Shown here: piece after piece, positions 1 through 11,511 of the stretch
How positions within the stretch are numbered: position 1 is the stretch's first letter
How the letters are laid out: each line of letters opens with the position of its first letter
Source: Sphaerolaimus hirsutus
Lineage: Eukaryota; Nematoda; Chromadorea; Monhysterida; Sphaerolaimidae
Length of the DNA stretch: 64,000 nucleotides
Direction: 5' to 3'
Assembly: GCA_964036195.1 (NCBI GenBank)
Contig: OZ038457.1
Coordinates: 24,252,787 to 24,316,786, forward strand
Notes under the pieces: model-generated
Database searches by the model: none
The model's input: the letters and a program-made list of their open reading frames with translations, nothing else
Told to the model about the DNA's origin: nothing
Made by a program: the position numbers and the translations under genes

Positions 1-118
1 TGTCCGCGACGACATTGCTTCAGACCCCCCCCCCCCCCAAATTTGATGTGGTTCTGATTGCAAACTACCCACAAAATATGTTGTAATTCACATTGTAATG
101 TTGCACGTAATCTGAGTA

Positions 119-447
119 CCGTATTTGCTTGAATAATCCCCCTGGGGGAGTATTATTTCGCCAGACTTTTTTGAGGGGGAACTATTCGAGGGGGGAATTA
201 TTCGAGGGGGGGGGATTATTCTTTCGTCAAAATATTCCTGCATCTTTCTGTCAAGTCATTTCACGAAATGTGCTTTTTTAACACAAAAACGTGTCATTTT
301 AGTTAGAATTTGGCACAACTAATTGATGAAATATCTTTAAGGGGGGATTATTCGAGGGGGGAATTATTATTTCCTCACTCGTCTTACACGGGGGGATTAT
401 TCGAGGGAAGGAATTATTCAAGGGGGGAACTATTCAAGCAAATACGG
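119..447. mobile_element. MITE, CCGTATTTGC ends, TA target
   Basis: Both ends read CCGTATTTGCTTGAATA in inverted orientation and the element is flanked by TA on both sides (117-118 and 448-449). The interior carries repeated GGGGGATTATTCGAGG blocks with G runs of 5-9. It has no coding capacity. It belongs to the G-run family seen throughout the window, for which empty sites in duplicated copies prove a TA target duplication. Confidence 0.8.
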
Positions 448-719
448 TACATTTAACTACCCATTTTTTAAATAACATTTCAGTTTTGCATGTCGAATGG
501 TTAATGGGCAAAGTATGGCATTATACCCTCTTCACAGTGTCTGCCAATGAAAATCAACAGATGAAAGTTGAAAATATTATTTTTAGAAATACTGATGGTA
601 TTGTCTTGAAATTTCCACTCTTCAATTAGTTCTGGACAGCAAAAAGGCACAAAGCCAAACACAATGCAAAACGGAAATCATAGCGAACTGCTAATAGCGT
701 CATGGTCATGGCGCATTGG

Positions 720-936
720 CGCTGCACACACTAGTTTACTAACAGTAAACTAAGAATCTGGTAAACTGATTTTTCAGATTCTGAGTGAATCTGAGTTTAC
801 CGGAATATGTTATTTATGATCTATATCAACTGTAGTTGACGAACAGCTCATTCCGGTAAACTCAGATGCGCTCAAAAGCTGACAAATGAGTTTACCAAAT
901 TCTTAGTTTACCGTTAGTAAACTAGTGTGTGCAGCG
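720..936. mobile_element. Palindromic MITE, GCACACACTAGTTTAC ends
   Basis: The outer 35 or so bases of each end are inverted copies (CGCTGCACACACTAGTTTAC at the left, its complement at the right). Inside, short AGTTTAC and GTAAACT motifs repeat in both orientations. No ORF. The end motif ACACACTAGTT is shared with elements at 22909-23148, 26794-26956 and 61313-61475. Confidence 0.7.
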
Positions 937-1756
937 ACATTGAATATAGTCGGCGGATAGCACAGTGTGCATCCGCAATACTTATACCTTATGTGCCAAA
1001 ACCACACTTATGCACCCGATTTCACGAAAAAAAATATTAAAAAATGTAAAAAAGCTGGGTCGAGTACTGTACAACCTTACGTTTCGTGCCTGAAATAATT
1101 GTTTGACAACTTCCTCAACTTGAATACTAAATAAGTATAAACAATGCTGTATTATAGTAAACCCTTCAAACAACTCTCGAAAATAAATCTGACATAACAA
1201 TTAGGTATTATACACTCTCCATGACGTTATATGTAACCAAATTTGGTGCCACTCAATTAATCATAGTTAATGGAGCATAAAGAATCAATGAATGTGTTCA
1301 CTGGACAATTTACAGACAGACAGAAACGCATTCATTGGAAATGAAAAATAGGATGTCCATTTTGGCTCATTTCATCTGAAAAGCAAATGGCAAAAAAAAC
1401 ACATATTTTTTCTGCTACCTATAATAACAACAAATTTTATATAAGCTGACCGGAAAGAACGCTCGGACATTCATTTGCAATCTCCACTGATACACAAAAT
1501 GAAGTTCTTAAGCACAATATTTCTTCTTTTGCTCATTGAAACAGCTGTGGAGCCCCGCAAAAATTCAAAAATCAGTGAATATTGGACTAATATTTGCAGG
1601 TTAAATATTTAGGTATGCATTCATGCCGATTATTATTGCATTGAAATACCTCGAAAAGATATAGGTAAACCTGTATAAAAATTGGTAAAATATAAACGTG
1701 ACTAAACGTGCAAATGTAAACGTAAGCCTGTAAACGTTTCGAACGAGTGTGGTCAT
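937..1756. other. No gene recognised
   Basis: AT-rich sequence with only short open frames. A stretch near 1441-1560 (TATATAAG, then an ATG at about 1500 opening a hydrophobic run of about 13 codons) looks like a possible short promoter plus signal-peptide start, but the frame could not be followed into an exon, so no gene is called. Confidence 0.4.
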
Positions 1757-2431
1757 TCTGACATGTTGTGTACTTTAACATGTTGTGGAATGTAACATGC
1801 CGTCATGGGAATCTGGCATGTTGTGGAAACTGACATGCCAAAAGGTGAATGTAACATGTCCAGAGTGAATTTAACATGCCCAGCACAAAGGTGAATCTAA
1901 CATGAGAAGCGTAAGACTGACATGCCCTACATATTTGGTATGAGGCATGTCCCATGTGCATGAAATAATGATCAGTGATCAATCATCATCACCATGTTTG
2001 TCAATTTCTCAAATTTTGAATTAAAAATTTTTGAGTTTGAATTCAAAAATTTGAATATCCAAATTTTTTGGACTTTTCAAAAAAAAATTTCACACGTAGA
2101 AATCCCCCCAATTTTTTTGTAGAAAATTTGAAAATGCAAAGGTTGAGTGGAAAAAAGTTGTAAAGTAATCAAAAAGATTAAAAAATTCAAAAAGTACTAA
2201 AAAGTATTCAAAAATTTGAAAACTATTGTTTGGAAAAATTGTATGCATTGCGACCACATGTGCAGGGCTTGTCAGTTTCACACTTCGCATGTTAGATTCA
2301 CCTTTGAGCTTGGCATGTTACATTCACGCTAGACATGTTACATACACCTTTTGGCATGTCAGTTTCCACAACATGTCAGATTCCCATGGCGGCATGTTAC
2401 ATTCCACAACATGTTAAAGTACACGACATGT
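1757..2431. repeat. Inverted-repeat element of ACATGTTGTGG blocks
   Basis: Left arm (about 1757-1960) and right arm (about 2270-2431) are inverted copies built from ACATG-containing blocks such as GACATGTTGTGTACTTTAAC. The loop is AT-rich with simple runs of AAATTTTT. No coding sequence. Probably a non-autonomous DNA transposon; the target duplication was not resolved. Confidence 0.6.
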
Positions 2432-3213
2432 TAAAGTGGATTCACCCGTTTCAAACGCGTGCGCTATTAGGTAGACGTTCACAGTGATGTAAAAAATGCC
2501 AAGATTTTGGAGTTATGGTTCTTTGATGCACCCCAGCGCCAAGTGCCAAAATGGCGCCAGAGCAAAATAGTGCCAAGCGCCAAAAACTTCATGGCGCCTT
2601 CTGCTCTGACGCCAGCGCCATGGCGCTTTCACTTCACTATCTACTCATTTGTGAGCTAAAAGCATAAAACCCCTTAAAATTCACTCTCATTTTCAGCTAC
2701 TGCGTCTCGGGCTCTGCTGCAGATTGTGAAAAAGTGCAAAGGCTGACAAAGGCTATCAAAGTTTATCCGTGTGTATGTCAACACGCGCGGCCATCGAAGG
2801 ATATTTCAGGTAAAGAAACAGGGGCCTTTTTTCCTGGAATGTTGAAAAAGAATAAAAATAGTATTTTTAATGGGGTATTTTGTGTGGTATTTCGTGAAAG
2901 CGTAAGCGTAAGCATAAGCGTAAATACTCAAATACCTGGGTGAATGCGGAAAAAAATTCTGCGGCCGGAAAACGGAATGGGAAACGGGAAAAAATTCGCC
3001 TGCGGAAATGGAAATTTGACACCCCACTCAGGTGTGAGTAAAATAACAATACTTTATGTTTACATTTACTTTCAAAAATGTTCAGTACTTTTAACAACTC
3101 TGGCGCACCCTCTAAAATGCACTGTAGAATTTCAAATATCATACAAAGTGTCAAAAGTTCAGTGAAAAAAATCTTCTTTTTTTGCGTGTTCGGGACTGAT
3201 CCACGGTCTGTAG

Positions 3214-4746
3214 TACACTACCATGCAGAATAGTTGAGACTTTTTGCGCTGCGTGATTAATGTTGCCAGAATTTTGAAATGGTCGATATGCAAAACATTT
3301 GGATACTATACATGGGTACCCTGGGGGGTTGACTACACATGCCCGGGATGACCGCCCCTAGAGTTCAAATCTGCATATTGTCCTAGTCTACAAACATATT
3401 AACTCAGTTTGTTCATGTTTCAGAATAGTTGAGACTTTTCTTGTTTTGGGCAGTAGCCACCCAGTATCTCACTTTAAAGTCTATATCCAACTCCTATGTT
3501 CATTTTTTGACAAAATTTTCACCATGGCAACTGCTTGCCTGCATCGCTTAGCTCTGTGTGCAGCTAGAAACATTCTAAGCATGAACAGCATATGCCAATG
3601 CATATATGGAAATGGGGCATTTATTTATTTTTGCTGCAGTTTTGTATCAATTGCCAGCAACTCAGAAATGGGGGTAGGCCTACTACTGAGTGGGGCTATT
3701 TGGTGTGTAAATTTGAGGTTATGGCTTTGCTCTATTAGGTTGGCCCAACTGTGAATGAGTAATGTGCAATTATTTTGGATGGAATGAAGATGGCAGTTTG
3801 TAAGTGCTGTAACTTTTGATTGGAAAGAGATATTAAAAAAACGTTTTTGTCATATTAATTCTCTCTGTCTAAAGTATGTTAAAGACTGTTCAATAACAAA
3901 ATTTTCATGCTGCAAACCCCAGTAAAATAAGCATAAAATATTTGACACCATTGAAAATTTTTAAAGTGCCATAACTTTTGATTGAAAAGAGATATCTCAC
4001 TCATTTTGGTTTTAAATGAATCTGCTTTGTCTAAAGTACATGATAGCATGTTCAAAAAAATATTTTTTCATGTTCAAAAACTGGGTCAAATTGACATACG
4101 GAATTTAGACATCACTGAACCAACCACAAAAATAGAATCTGCAGGTTGTCCCAATCATTTTAAGTGTAGAATGATTCAAATCAGCCCAGAAATGGTTGAG
4201 TTATAAAACTTCAAAGACACTCATCCAGATTGCCCATTTTTTGTATACCGTATTTCCTCGAAATACCCCCCCTCGAAATACCCCCCCCCTCGAAATACCC
4301 CCCCTCAAAATGGGCACTATGGAATTGTGGTCCGGGAAACGCAAAACAGACGTTCAAAACACTTACTGTGTTACGTTAGAACATCGTTTATACCATCTAC
4401 ATCCTTATAAAAGGCTGTAAAAACTTAAAAATGGTGGTTATTGTTGCATTTTTCACGTTTTTCTCTCAAAATTCTCACTCTGAAACAAAAAACCCCTGGG
4501 GGGTATTTCGAGGAAATACGGTATTTATTGACCATCTTTTTATAGACCCCCCTTATCTCGGGCCTGGGGGATTATTTTAGCAAACAAAAAATTTTTGTAG
4601 TAGCCCCAGCATAAAACTCCAACATACTCAAACGGCATTAAAATTGGGCAAGGGACAAGAAATTGGGAGGCAAAAGAGTGTGGTGGACCCCCAGCCTACT
4701 GTTTCTCTATGTGTGAAAAGTCTCAACTATTCTGCACGGTAGTGTA
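3214..4746. mobile_element. TIR element, TACACTACCRTGCAG ends (copy 1)
   Basis: Ends are inverted copies: TACACTACCATGCAGAATAG at the left and the complement of TACACTACCGTGCAGAATAG at the right, then GTTGAGACTTTT. The TA at each end fits a Tc1/mariner-type target. A second copy lies at 8830-9933. The internal sequence is shared, including a block around 3446-3754 whose open frame exists on both strands, but no transposase motif was recognised. This copy holds a nested MITE (4248-4521) and an extra stretch of about 175 bp near 3790-3965 that copy 2 lacks. Confidence 0.8.
4248..4521. mobile_element. Nested CCGTATTTCC G-run MITE
   Basis: Inserted inside the TACACTACC element. The sister copy has the empty site: TTTGTATATTTATTG near 9705 corresponds to TTTGTATA[CCGTATTTCC...GGAAATACGG]TATTTATTG here. 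The target duplication is therefore TA. Confidence 0.88.
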
Positions 4747-5097
4747 TTTTGCCAGTAAAAATCTGAAGCTGGTTTATTCTTGGATGTATTTTCTGAAAAT
4801 CAACCATTTTTAGAACACCAACTGTCTAGGATTGAAGGTTTCCTCCTGTATCCAGTGTGATTTCTTCAAAATGCCATTAAATCACAAACCACTTTTGGAT
4901 ACAAAAACCTACAGAGAAGAAACCAGCGAAATGCTACGATGGCAAGGGCCAGTGCAGATCGGGGCTGTGCTCTCAGTTGTGCAAACTGTGGAACATTGAT
5001 TCATATCATAAATGTAGGACTACAGGAAAATGCTGCTGCTACACAAAGTGAAATTTCGGCTGTGAATTTTTCGATGGATTTTTGAAATGTGTTGATC

Positions 5098-5760
5098 TGC
5101 GGATTAATTACTGTGACTGGGTTAATTTTTGTGTTGTGATAATTTAAAGCTACTCAAACTATAACAGTTGTATACTGGATAAAAACTACTATAAACATTG
5201 ATTGATGATAGAAAGTAAGAGATACATCTAATGCTCTGAAAATCACACTACAAAATGAATCTAAACCTACCCCCATCTGGCACAATGTACATCATTTATG
5301 CAATGTACACACATATGTATTAATTGATACAAATTTGCCTCGCGGTTGCATATAAATATGTACACAAGTTTGTGTAGATATATAAGTATTTATATATGTG
5401 CAAATATACCGATTTTGTCACCCTTATTACCAGTTTTGGGTATGTAAAAGCATAATATTTACTATGATCATTCACAAACATTTCTGACGAAATAATAAAA
5501 GCCCCTTGAATACGCCCCCCACTTGAATTAACCCCCCTAAAAATTTGCTTGCGAAATAATATTTGGGGGGTATTTTGGGGAAATACGGCATATAATGACG
5601 CGGTTTTCTCTGGCTCTTCAGTCTTCAGTAGTTATGTAAAAAGCGCCAGGACTTTGGTGCCAAGCGCCAAAAGCGCCATGGCGCTTTTCCGACCCCCAGG
5701 GCCAAGCGCCAGTGTTGACTGGCACTGAAGCAAAATGGCGCCAAGGTATGAAATGATTAT
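5098..5760. repeat. Duplicated block C, copy 1 (uninterrupted)
   Basis: Matches 19198-21690, where the same sequence is broken by later insertions. This copy keeps empty sites for three of them. It ends in a shared G-run MITE remnant (about 5503-5590) and a short GGCGCC hAT-like remnant (about 5627-5730) that predate the duplication. Confidence 0.85.
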
Positions 5761-5761
5761 A

Positions 5762-8294
5762 CCGTATTTCCTCGAAATACCCCCAGGGGGTTTATTTTTT
5801 CAGAGTGAGAATTTTGAGGGGGTATTTCGAGGGGGGTAATTCGAGGGGGGTTTATTATTCCGCCAGAAATTTTTTTGAACACCCAGTACCAATAACGTAC
5901 GCAGACGTAGAAAAATGCAACAAGAACAGCCATGTATAAGAGTCTACAGCCTTATATAAGTACGTACCTAGACGGTATAAACCATGTTCTGATGTAACAC
6001 AATCACTGTTATTAACGTGTGTTATGCATTGCCCAGGTCATAAACAGCAGCTTTTGTCATTGTGGCCACACAAGCTGGTTTTCAATGTTCCTTTTTGAAA
6101 ACTCTCCTAGGCGACGCGTCGCTGTATGGAATTCAAAAGTGTGCAATTTGCACTTTTATTTTTCAATAAGTGACAGCATATGTGAATATTGGTTTCGGCA
6201 AGTCACATTTGCCGTTCAAAGTTCACATTTGCAGAACATTTTTGAAAACCGTAGGGCGACGCGTCGCCTCTGTAGCGGCGACGCGTCGCCACTATAATAC
6301 TCTGAAGACAATTTTGAAAACTTAAAATTGAATAAATTAGTTTTCAAAAATGTACATTACAGTTTTCAAATTTGCAGAACATTTGTGAATGTAGAGATGT
6401 AGAGCGACGTACGGCGACGTCGCTGTACGTCGCTGTACGCGCCAGTTTTCAATATCTGTGGAACAAATGTGAAAATGCGTCGCCTCACACATCAAAAGTA
6501 GGAAAATCGTCGCCCAGCATCACCAGTTTACAAAATTTTGCCAACTTACTTCAAAATCCTTTAAAAACCACTGGATGAATGGGTTTATGTAAAATTGACA
6601 CTGTAGATGCAGTATTTTTTGCTGCATCTGATGATAGGGTCGTAGAAAACTTGGGATTTACATAAAATAAAATAATTTTTTTTTTTAAACGTCGCTGTGG
6701 TGACGTTTCAGGTGACAACTGCATATGTCACCTGTTTCCATGAGTTATTACCAATTTTGAAAAGTTTTAGATTTATGATGTTGTGAAGTGGGTGTTTTAT
6801 TATATTGATTATGTCATATTTATGTGGGGTTGATGTCATATTTATGGTATTTATGTTGTTGCAATGTGAGGTCGATACCAGCATCAACACTCCAAGGTGA
6901 CTAAACAACTAAACAGTATCTGGCCAGGTGCCAAACCTGATTTTCTGCATATTACATATGTCTTTTTTGTGCACTTCCACCTTGCATCACATTTACTAAG
7001 CTGAGTTTTCCTGTGCAGCTCTAGATTTTCTTGCTTCATTGCACTGCTTCACAGCTGCACTGCTTGGCTCAGCTGGACTGGAGTTTTTGGTGTTTTTGCT
7101 GCATGCTGGAGTGTTGTAATGGCCGCCACTGAGTGCTTGGTAGTTAATTTATACCTTTTGCACTGACACTTGGAAGTTGTGCACATACAGTAAATAATTT
7201 TGAAAAAATCTCTGGAAACATAAAAAGACTATGTGATGTTTTCCAAGCCTTTTTTGCATCTTTACTTTTCTTTTACAAGACTTTCACTCAATTCCTCAAT
7301 TCCATGGATAGATCTAGATAACTTTTGAGTTTTCAAAAAGGTTCATGTTTATGTTAAATTTCGTGACAGATTGCAATATTAAATGAAAACATTTCTGAAA
7401 ACAATACAATAAAATTGTTTTTATTTTTTTGTGCTAGTGTATTGAATGTGACATCATCGCAGTCAGTGTTCACTTGTTGTTCATTTTTTTGGCTTTCATT
7501 TACATACAAAATCAGCTGTTTGAATTGCACTTGTGATTTTTAAAAAAATTATAAAGTGGATTGTATAAAAATATCATTACTTGTTTTGCAGAAATGTTAT
7601 TGAATTCAGTTGTTTTTTTTTTATGTGAAAAAATAAGGGCTTTTTACTGTGATAATGTGATAATTACAGATACAGGGGTGTAATTTTAAAAAATTATTTA
7701 ATGTTTTAAGCATCACAACAATTTCTCCATCATCTTTGAACTTCTATCATGAAACATGGTATCAAATGAAAGAGAAAAAAAACTGGACATATATCTGAGA
7801 TGGATATCATATACAATGTAAAACAAAAATTTTAAAAATATTTATAGTTATAAAATGAATTAATTTTTAAAAATATGTATAACAGCGCTAAAAATATACA
7901 ATACAGTCCCAAAAATCAAGCATAATTTTCTGCATCACATGCCGCTTACAGCTTGTCCTACAAATTTGTACTTATTCGACAAAAAAATATTTTGTCTGCA
8001 GCATTTTACCAGAGTTTTCAAATATGTGTTCTTCCGGAGGAAAAATAGAAAAAAAACAAAGATGGCGGCCGTTTGGCTCATTACACAGACTGTTTAAATG
8101 AATTTGAAAACAAAATAATGGGTTTTCACAGAGGGAACCTTGAAAACCAGCTTGTGTGGGGCCATTGACGTTCTCTTTACACTCAATTGGGGGGGGGGGG
8201 TATTTCGAGGGGGGGTTATTAATTAATAGTGCCCATTTTGAGGGGGGGTACTTCACCGGGGATATTTCGAGGGGGGTAATTCGAGGAAATACGG
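5762..8294. mobile_element. CCGTATTTCC G-run element with a nested insertion
   Basis: Left end CCGTATTTCCTCGAAATACC, right end its complement at 8275-8294, flanked by TA (5760-5761 and 8295-8296). The left interior (ACGCAGACGTAGAAAAATG, TATAAACC..GTTCT, AACGTGTGTT) matches the family body at 18118-18541. The element is stretched by a second insertion at about 6061-8163. Confidence 0.75.
6061..8163. mobile_element. Nested element, GGCCACACAAGCTGGTTTTC ends
   Basis: The ends GGCCACACAAGCTGGTTTTCAA (about 6063) and the complement of GGCCCCACACAAGCTGGTTTTC (about 8163) are inverted copies, a variant of the ACACACTAGTTTTC end family. It lies in the body of a G-run MITE whose uninterrupted sequence is seen near 18400-18425. 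The interior has palindromic GGCGACGCGTCGCC motifs at 6110-6500 and AT-rich sequence to 8100. No transposase was recognised. Confidence 0.6.
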
Positions 8295-8642
8295 TAATAG
8301 GAATTGTGGGATATTAGAGTACATTTTTGTGCTTGTGGGTTGGAACCCATGTTCAGCCAAAAACAATTTTTCAGAAGGGCACCCTTTAGTGGGTCGTCGG
8401 CAGCCACCCCACATGTGTATTGTGAGGGGGCTGTTGGCAAGATATCCCCCTAATTTCAGCTTTCTATCACCATGACAGCTGGAGATATGGCTCTCGTAGT
8501 GTTGCCAATGAAGTGGGTGGTGAACTTGTTTGGGACACTAATAACGGCAAAAAAATGGTTGCATATAAGGCGACCCACCCTGTAGTGAGTCGCCGCACTT
8601 CCCCCATTGTTGGGGAGTAGAGGGGTCTTACAACTTTATATT

Positions 8643-10170
8643 CCGTATTACCTCGAAATACCCCCAGGGGGTTTATTATTTCGCCAGCAAAATTTGAGGG
8701 GGGATAATTCGAGGGGGGTTTTTCGAGGGGGGTCTATTATTTCGCCAAAAATTTTCGGAAATTCCCCATACGCAGACGTAGAAAAATCGAACAATCACAT
8801 AGATTTATATTTATATGTTTATAGGCATATACACTACCGTGCAGAATAGTTGAGACTTTTTGTGCTGTGTGATTAATGTTGCCAGAATTAGAAATGGTTG
8901 ATATGCAAGACATTTGGATACTATACATGGTTACCCTGGGCGGTTGACTACACATGCCCAGGATGACCGCCCCTCAAGTTCAAATCTGCGTATATTCCTA
9001 GTGTACAAACATATTAACTCAGTTTGTTCATGTTACAGAATAGTTGAGACTTTTCTTGTTTTGGGCAGTAGCCACCCAGTATCTCACTTATAAGTCTATA
9101 TCCACCTCCTATGTTCATTTTTTAACAAAATTTTCACCATGGCAACTTGCTTGCCTGCATCGCTGAGCTCTGTGTGCAGCAAGAAACATTCTAAGCATGA
9201 ACAGCGTATGGCAATGCATATATGGAAATGTGGCATTTATTAATTTTTGCTTCAGTTTTGCATCCATTGCCAGCAACTCTGAAATGGGGGTAGGCATACT
9301 AATGGGTGGGGCTATTTGGTGTGTAAATTTGAGGTTTTGGCTTTGCTCTATTAGGGAGAAAAGTTGGCCCAACTGTGAATGAGTAATGTGCAATTATGTT
9401 GGATGGAATGAAGATGGAAGTTTGTAAGTGCTAAAACTTTTGATTGGAAAGAGATATTGAACTCATTTCTGTTTTAAATGAATCCTCGTTGTCTAAAGTA
9501 TATGATAGCATGTTCAAAAAAATTATTTTTTCATGTTCAAAAACTGGGTCAAATTGACATATGGAATTTAGACATCTCTAAGCTGACCACAAAAATAGAA
9601 GTTGCAGGTTGTCCCGATCATTTGAAGTGTTGAATGATTCAAATCAGCCCAGAAATGGCTGAGTTATTAAGCTTCAAAGACACTCATCCAGATTGCCCAT
9701 TTTTTGTATATTTATTGTCCATCTTTTTATAGACCCCCCTTATCTTGGGCCTGGGGGTTTATTTGAGCAAACAGAAAATTTTCGTTGTAGCCCCAGCATC
9801 AAACCCCAACATACTCAAACAGCATCAAAATTGGGAAAGGGACAAGAAATTGGGAAGCAAAAAAGTGCAGTGGACCCCCAGTCTACTGTTTCTCTATGTG
9901 TGAAAAGTCTCAACTATTCTGCACGGTAGTGTATTACTGTATATACACAAAAACCCTTCCCTAACGTCACTTGATCATCAGTGTTAACGTGTGTTCTGCA
10001 TAGTACAGATAACAAACTGCGCTATTTGTCATGTATTTACGTTCACGTGATACTCAATTTTAGGGGGGGGGGGGGTATTTCGAGGGGGGTTTATTATTTC
10101 CTCAGCCGAAATTTAGGGGGGGGAATTTTGAGGGGGTTAATTCAGGGGGCGGATAATTGAGGTAATACGG
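8643..10170. mobile_element. CCGTATTACC G-run MITE split by a TA element
   Basis: Left end CCGTATTACCTCGAAATACC and right end GAGGTAATACGG are inverted. The family body (ACGCAGACGTAGAAAAATCG) is interrupted at about 8829 by the TACACTACC element and resumes at about 9934 with ACGTCACTTGATCATCAGTG, AACGTGTGTTCTGCA and G runs. Confidence 0.7.
8830..9933. mobile_element. TIR element, TACACTACCGTGCAG ends (copy 2)
   Basis: Same ends and internal sequence as 3214-4746, with TACACTACCGTGCAGAATAG inverted at both ends. It lacks the nested MITE and the extra 175 bp of copy 1, so it records the empty MITE site. It is itself nested in a G-run MITE. Confidence 0.82.
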
Positions 10171-10171
10171 T

Positions 10172-10470
10172 ATACAAAGTTTCAGCTTTATAACACCCCC
10201 ATGGACTGAGATATTGCATTCAAAGTGAAATAAAAAAATGGGTGGTGAACTTGTCCAGGAAGGTGTTTACATTGCACAATGTTGGCACTGATCGAAGAAG
10301 ATGTGATATAATTGAATACACTCACTTTTAGAAACAAAATGAATAGGAATTTTAGGAATGACCAAAATGAAAATGAATTCAACTACAATGAAAAATACAT
10401 GTTTAGGCAGTGTGTGTCATCACAGCAGCTATTTATTAGTGAAGTAGGAATGTATCCAGATGGGTCCTGC
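10172..10470. other. No gene recognised
   Basis: Short spacer between two mobile elements. Only short frames, none with a recognisable domain or plausible splice context. Confidence 0.5.
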
Positions 10471-10478
10471 AGCGCAGC

Positions 10479-11212
10479 CATAGAAGATTTTGGGGTTAGC
10501 ATTTTTTTTTTTGGGGGGGGGGGGGGTCCTACCCCTGGCATGTGTTAATAACTCGGGAACCGCTTGGCGAAAAATGTTGAAATTTGGATATATTATGGTT
10601 TCAGCGGGGCTCTATCAGATTTCGACGATTTTTTTTCTACGACCTCCCAGTCCGGAGATCGGGTGGGTCTATAAAAAGACTGTCATTTTCGAAAATTTTG
10701 CGTGTCGCTCAGAACATGCAAACTTTGAACATCATTAACTCGACTATTTCTGGGCCGACTTTAGTAATTTTACTTTTAAAATGATGACAAATGCTTGGAG
10801 AGATCATTTCTGAGGTCAAATAGGCGATACAAATCGGCCAAATCCATATATACACAATATTGTATCGCCTATTTGACCTCAGAAATGATCTCTCCAAGCA
10901 TTTGTCATCATTTTAAAAGTGAAATTACTAAAGTCGGCCCAGAAATAGTCGAGTTAATGATGTTCAAAGTTTGCATGTTCTGGGCGACACGCAAAATTTT
11001 CGAAAATGACAGTCTTTTTATAGACCCACCCTATCTCCAGACTGGGAGGTTGTAGAACAAAATCGTCGAAATCTGAGAGAGCCCCGACCTGAAACCATAA
11101 TATATCCATATTTCGACATTTTTCGCCAAGCAGTTCCCGAGTTATTATCACGTGCCAGGGGTAGGACCCCCCCCCCTCCCAAAAAAAAATGCTAACCCCA
11201 AAATCTTCTATG
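10479..11212. mobile_element. 734-bp palindromic (foldback) hAT-type element
   Basis: Two arms of about 353 bp (10479-10832 and 10860-11212) are near-perfect inverted copies around a 27-nt spacer. Ends read CATAGAAGATTTTGGGGTTA. The element is flanked by a perfect 8-bp direct repeat AGCGCAGC (10471-10478 and 11213-11220), the hallmark of hAT-type transposition. No protein is encoded; open frames on the two strands are mirror copies of each other. Transcribed RNA would fold into a long hairpin. Confidence 0.9.
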
Positions 11213-11511
11213 AGCGCAGCCCCTGTTCCCTGGTCTGGTGAGACATGAAAAATTTAGGGGAATGCATCTTGTATAAATATCGGGAGTTCTAGTATAAATA
11301 TCAGGAGATGTATGGAAATTTTGTGTGCACACAAGCATGCAATTTCTATCAAACACAATGATCATCAGATAGATACAGGATAAATCCCTGGTAGTAGCTG
11401 ATGACATCATATGATAAGTGTCCCTGTTTTCTTTGTGAAAATACACAAAATATGTGTTTTGTACAAGGGAAGTTGCATTCCATTCCTTGCCTGAAATTGG
11501 CTTCACATGCA

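Noticed and set aside
1500..1560. Short signal-peptide-like start
   Set aside because: Only about 13 hydrophobic codons before the frame becomes uninformative; no continuing exon could be shown.
3446..3754. 102-codon frame and its minus-strand counterpart in copy 2 (9115-9393) as a possible transposase piece
   Set aside because: No DDE/HTH motif recognised; the frames do not extend and differ in strand between copies.
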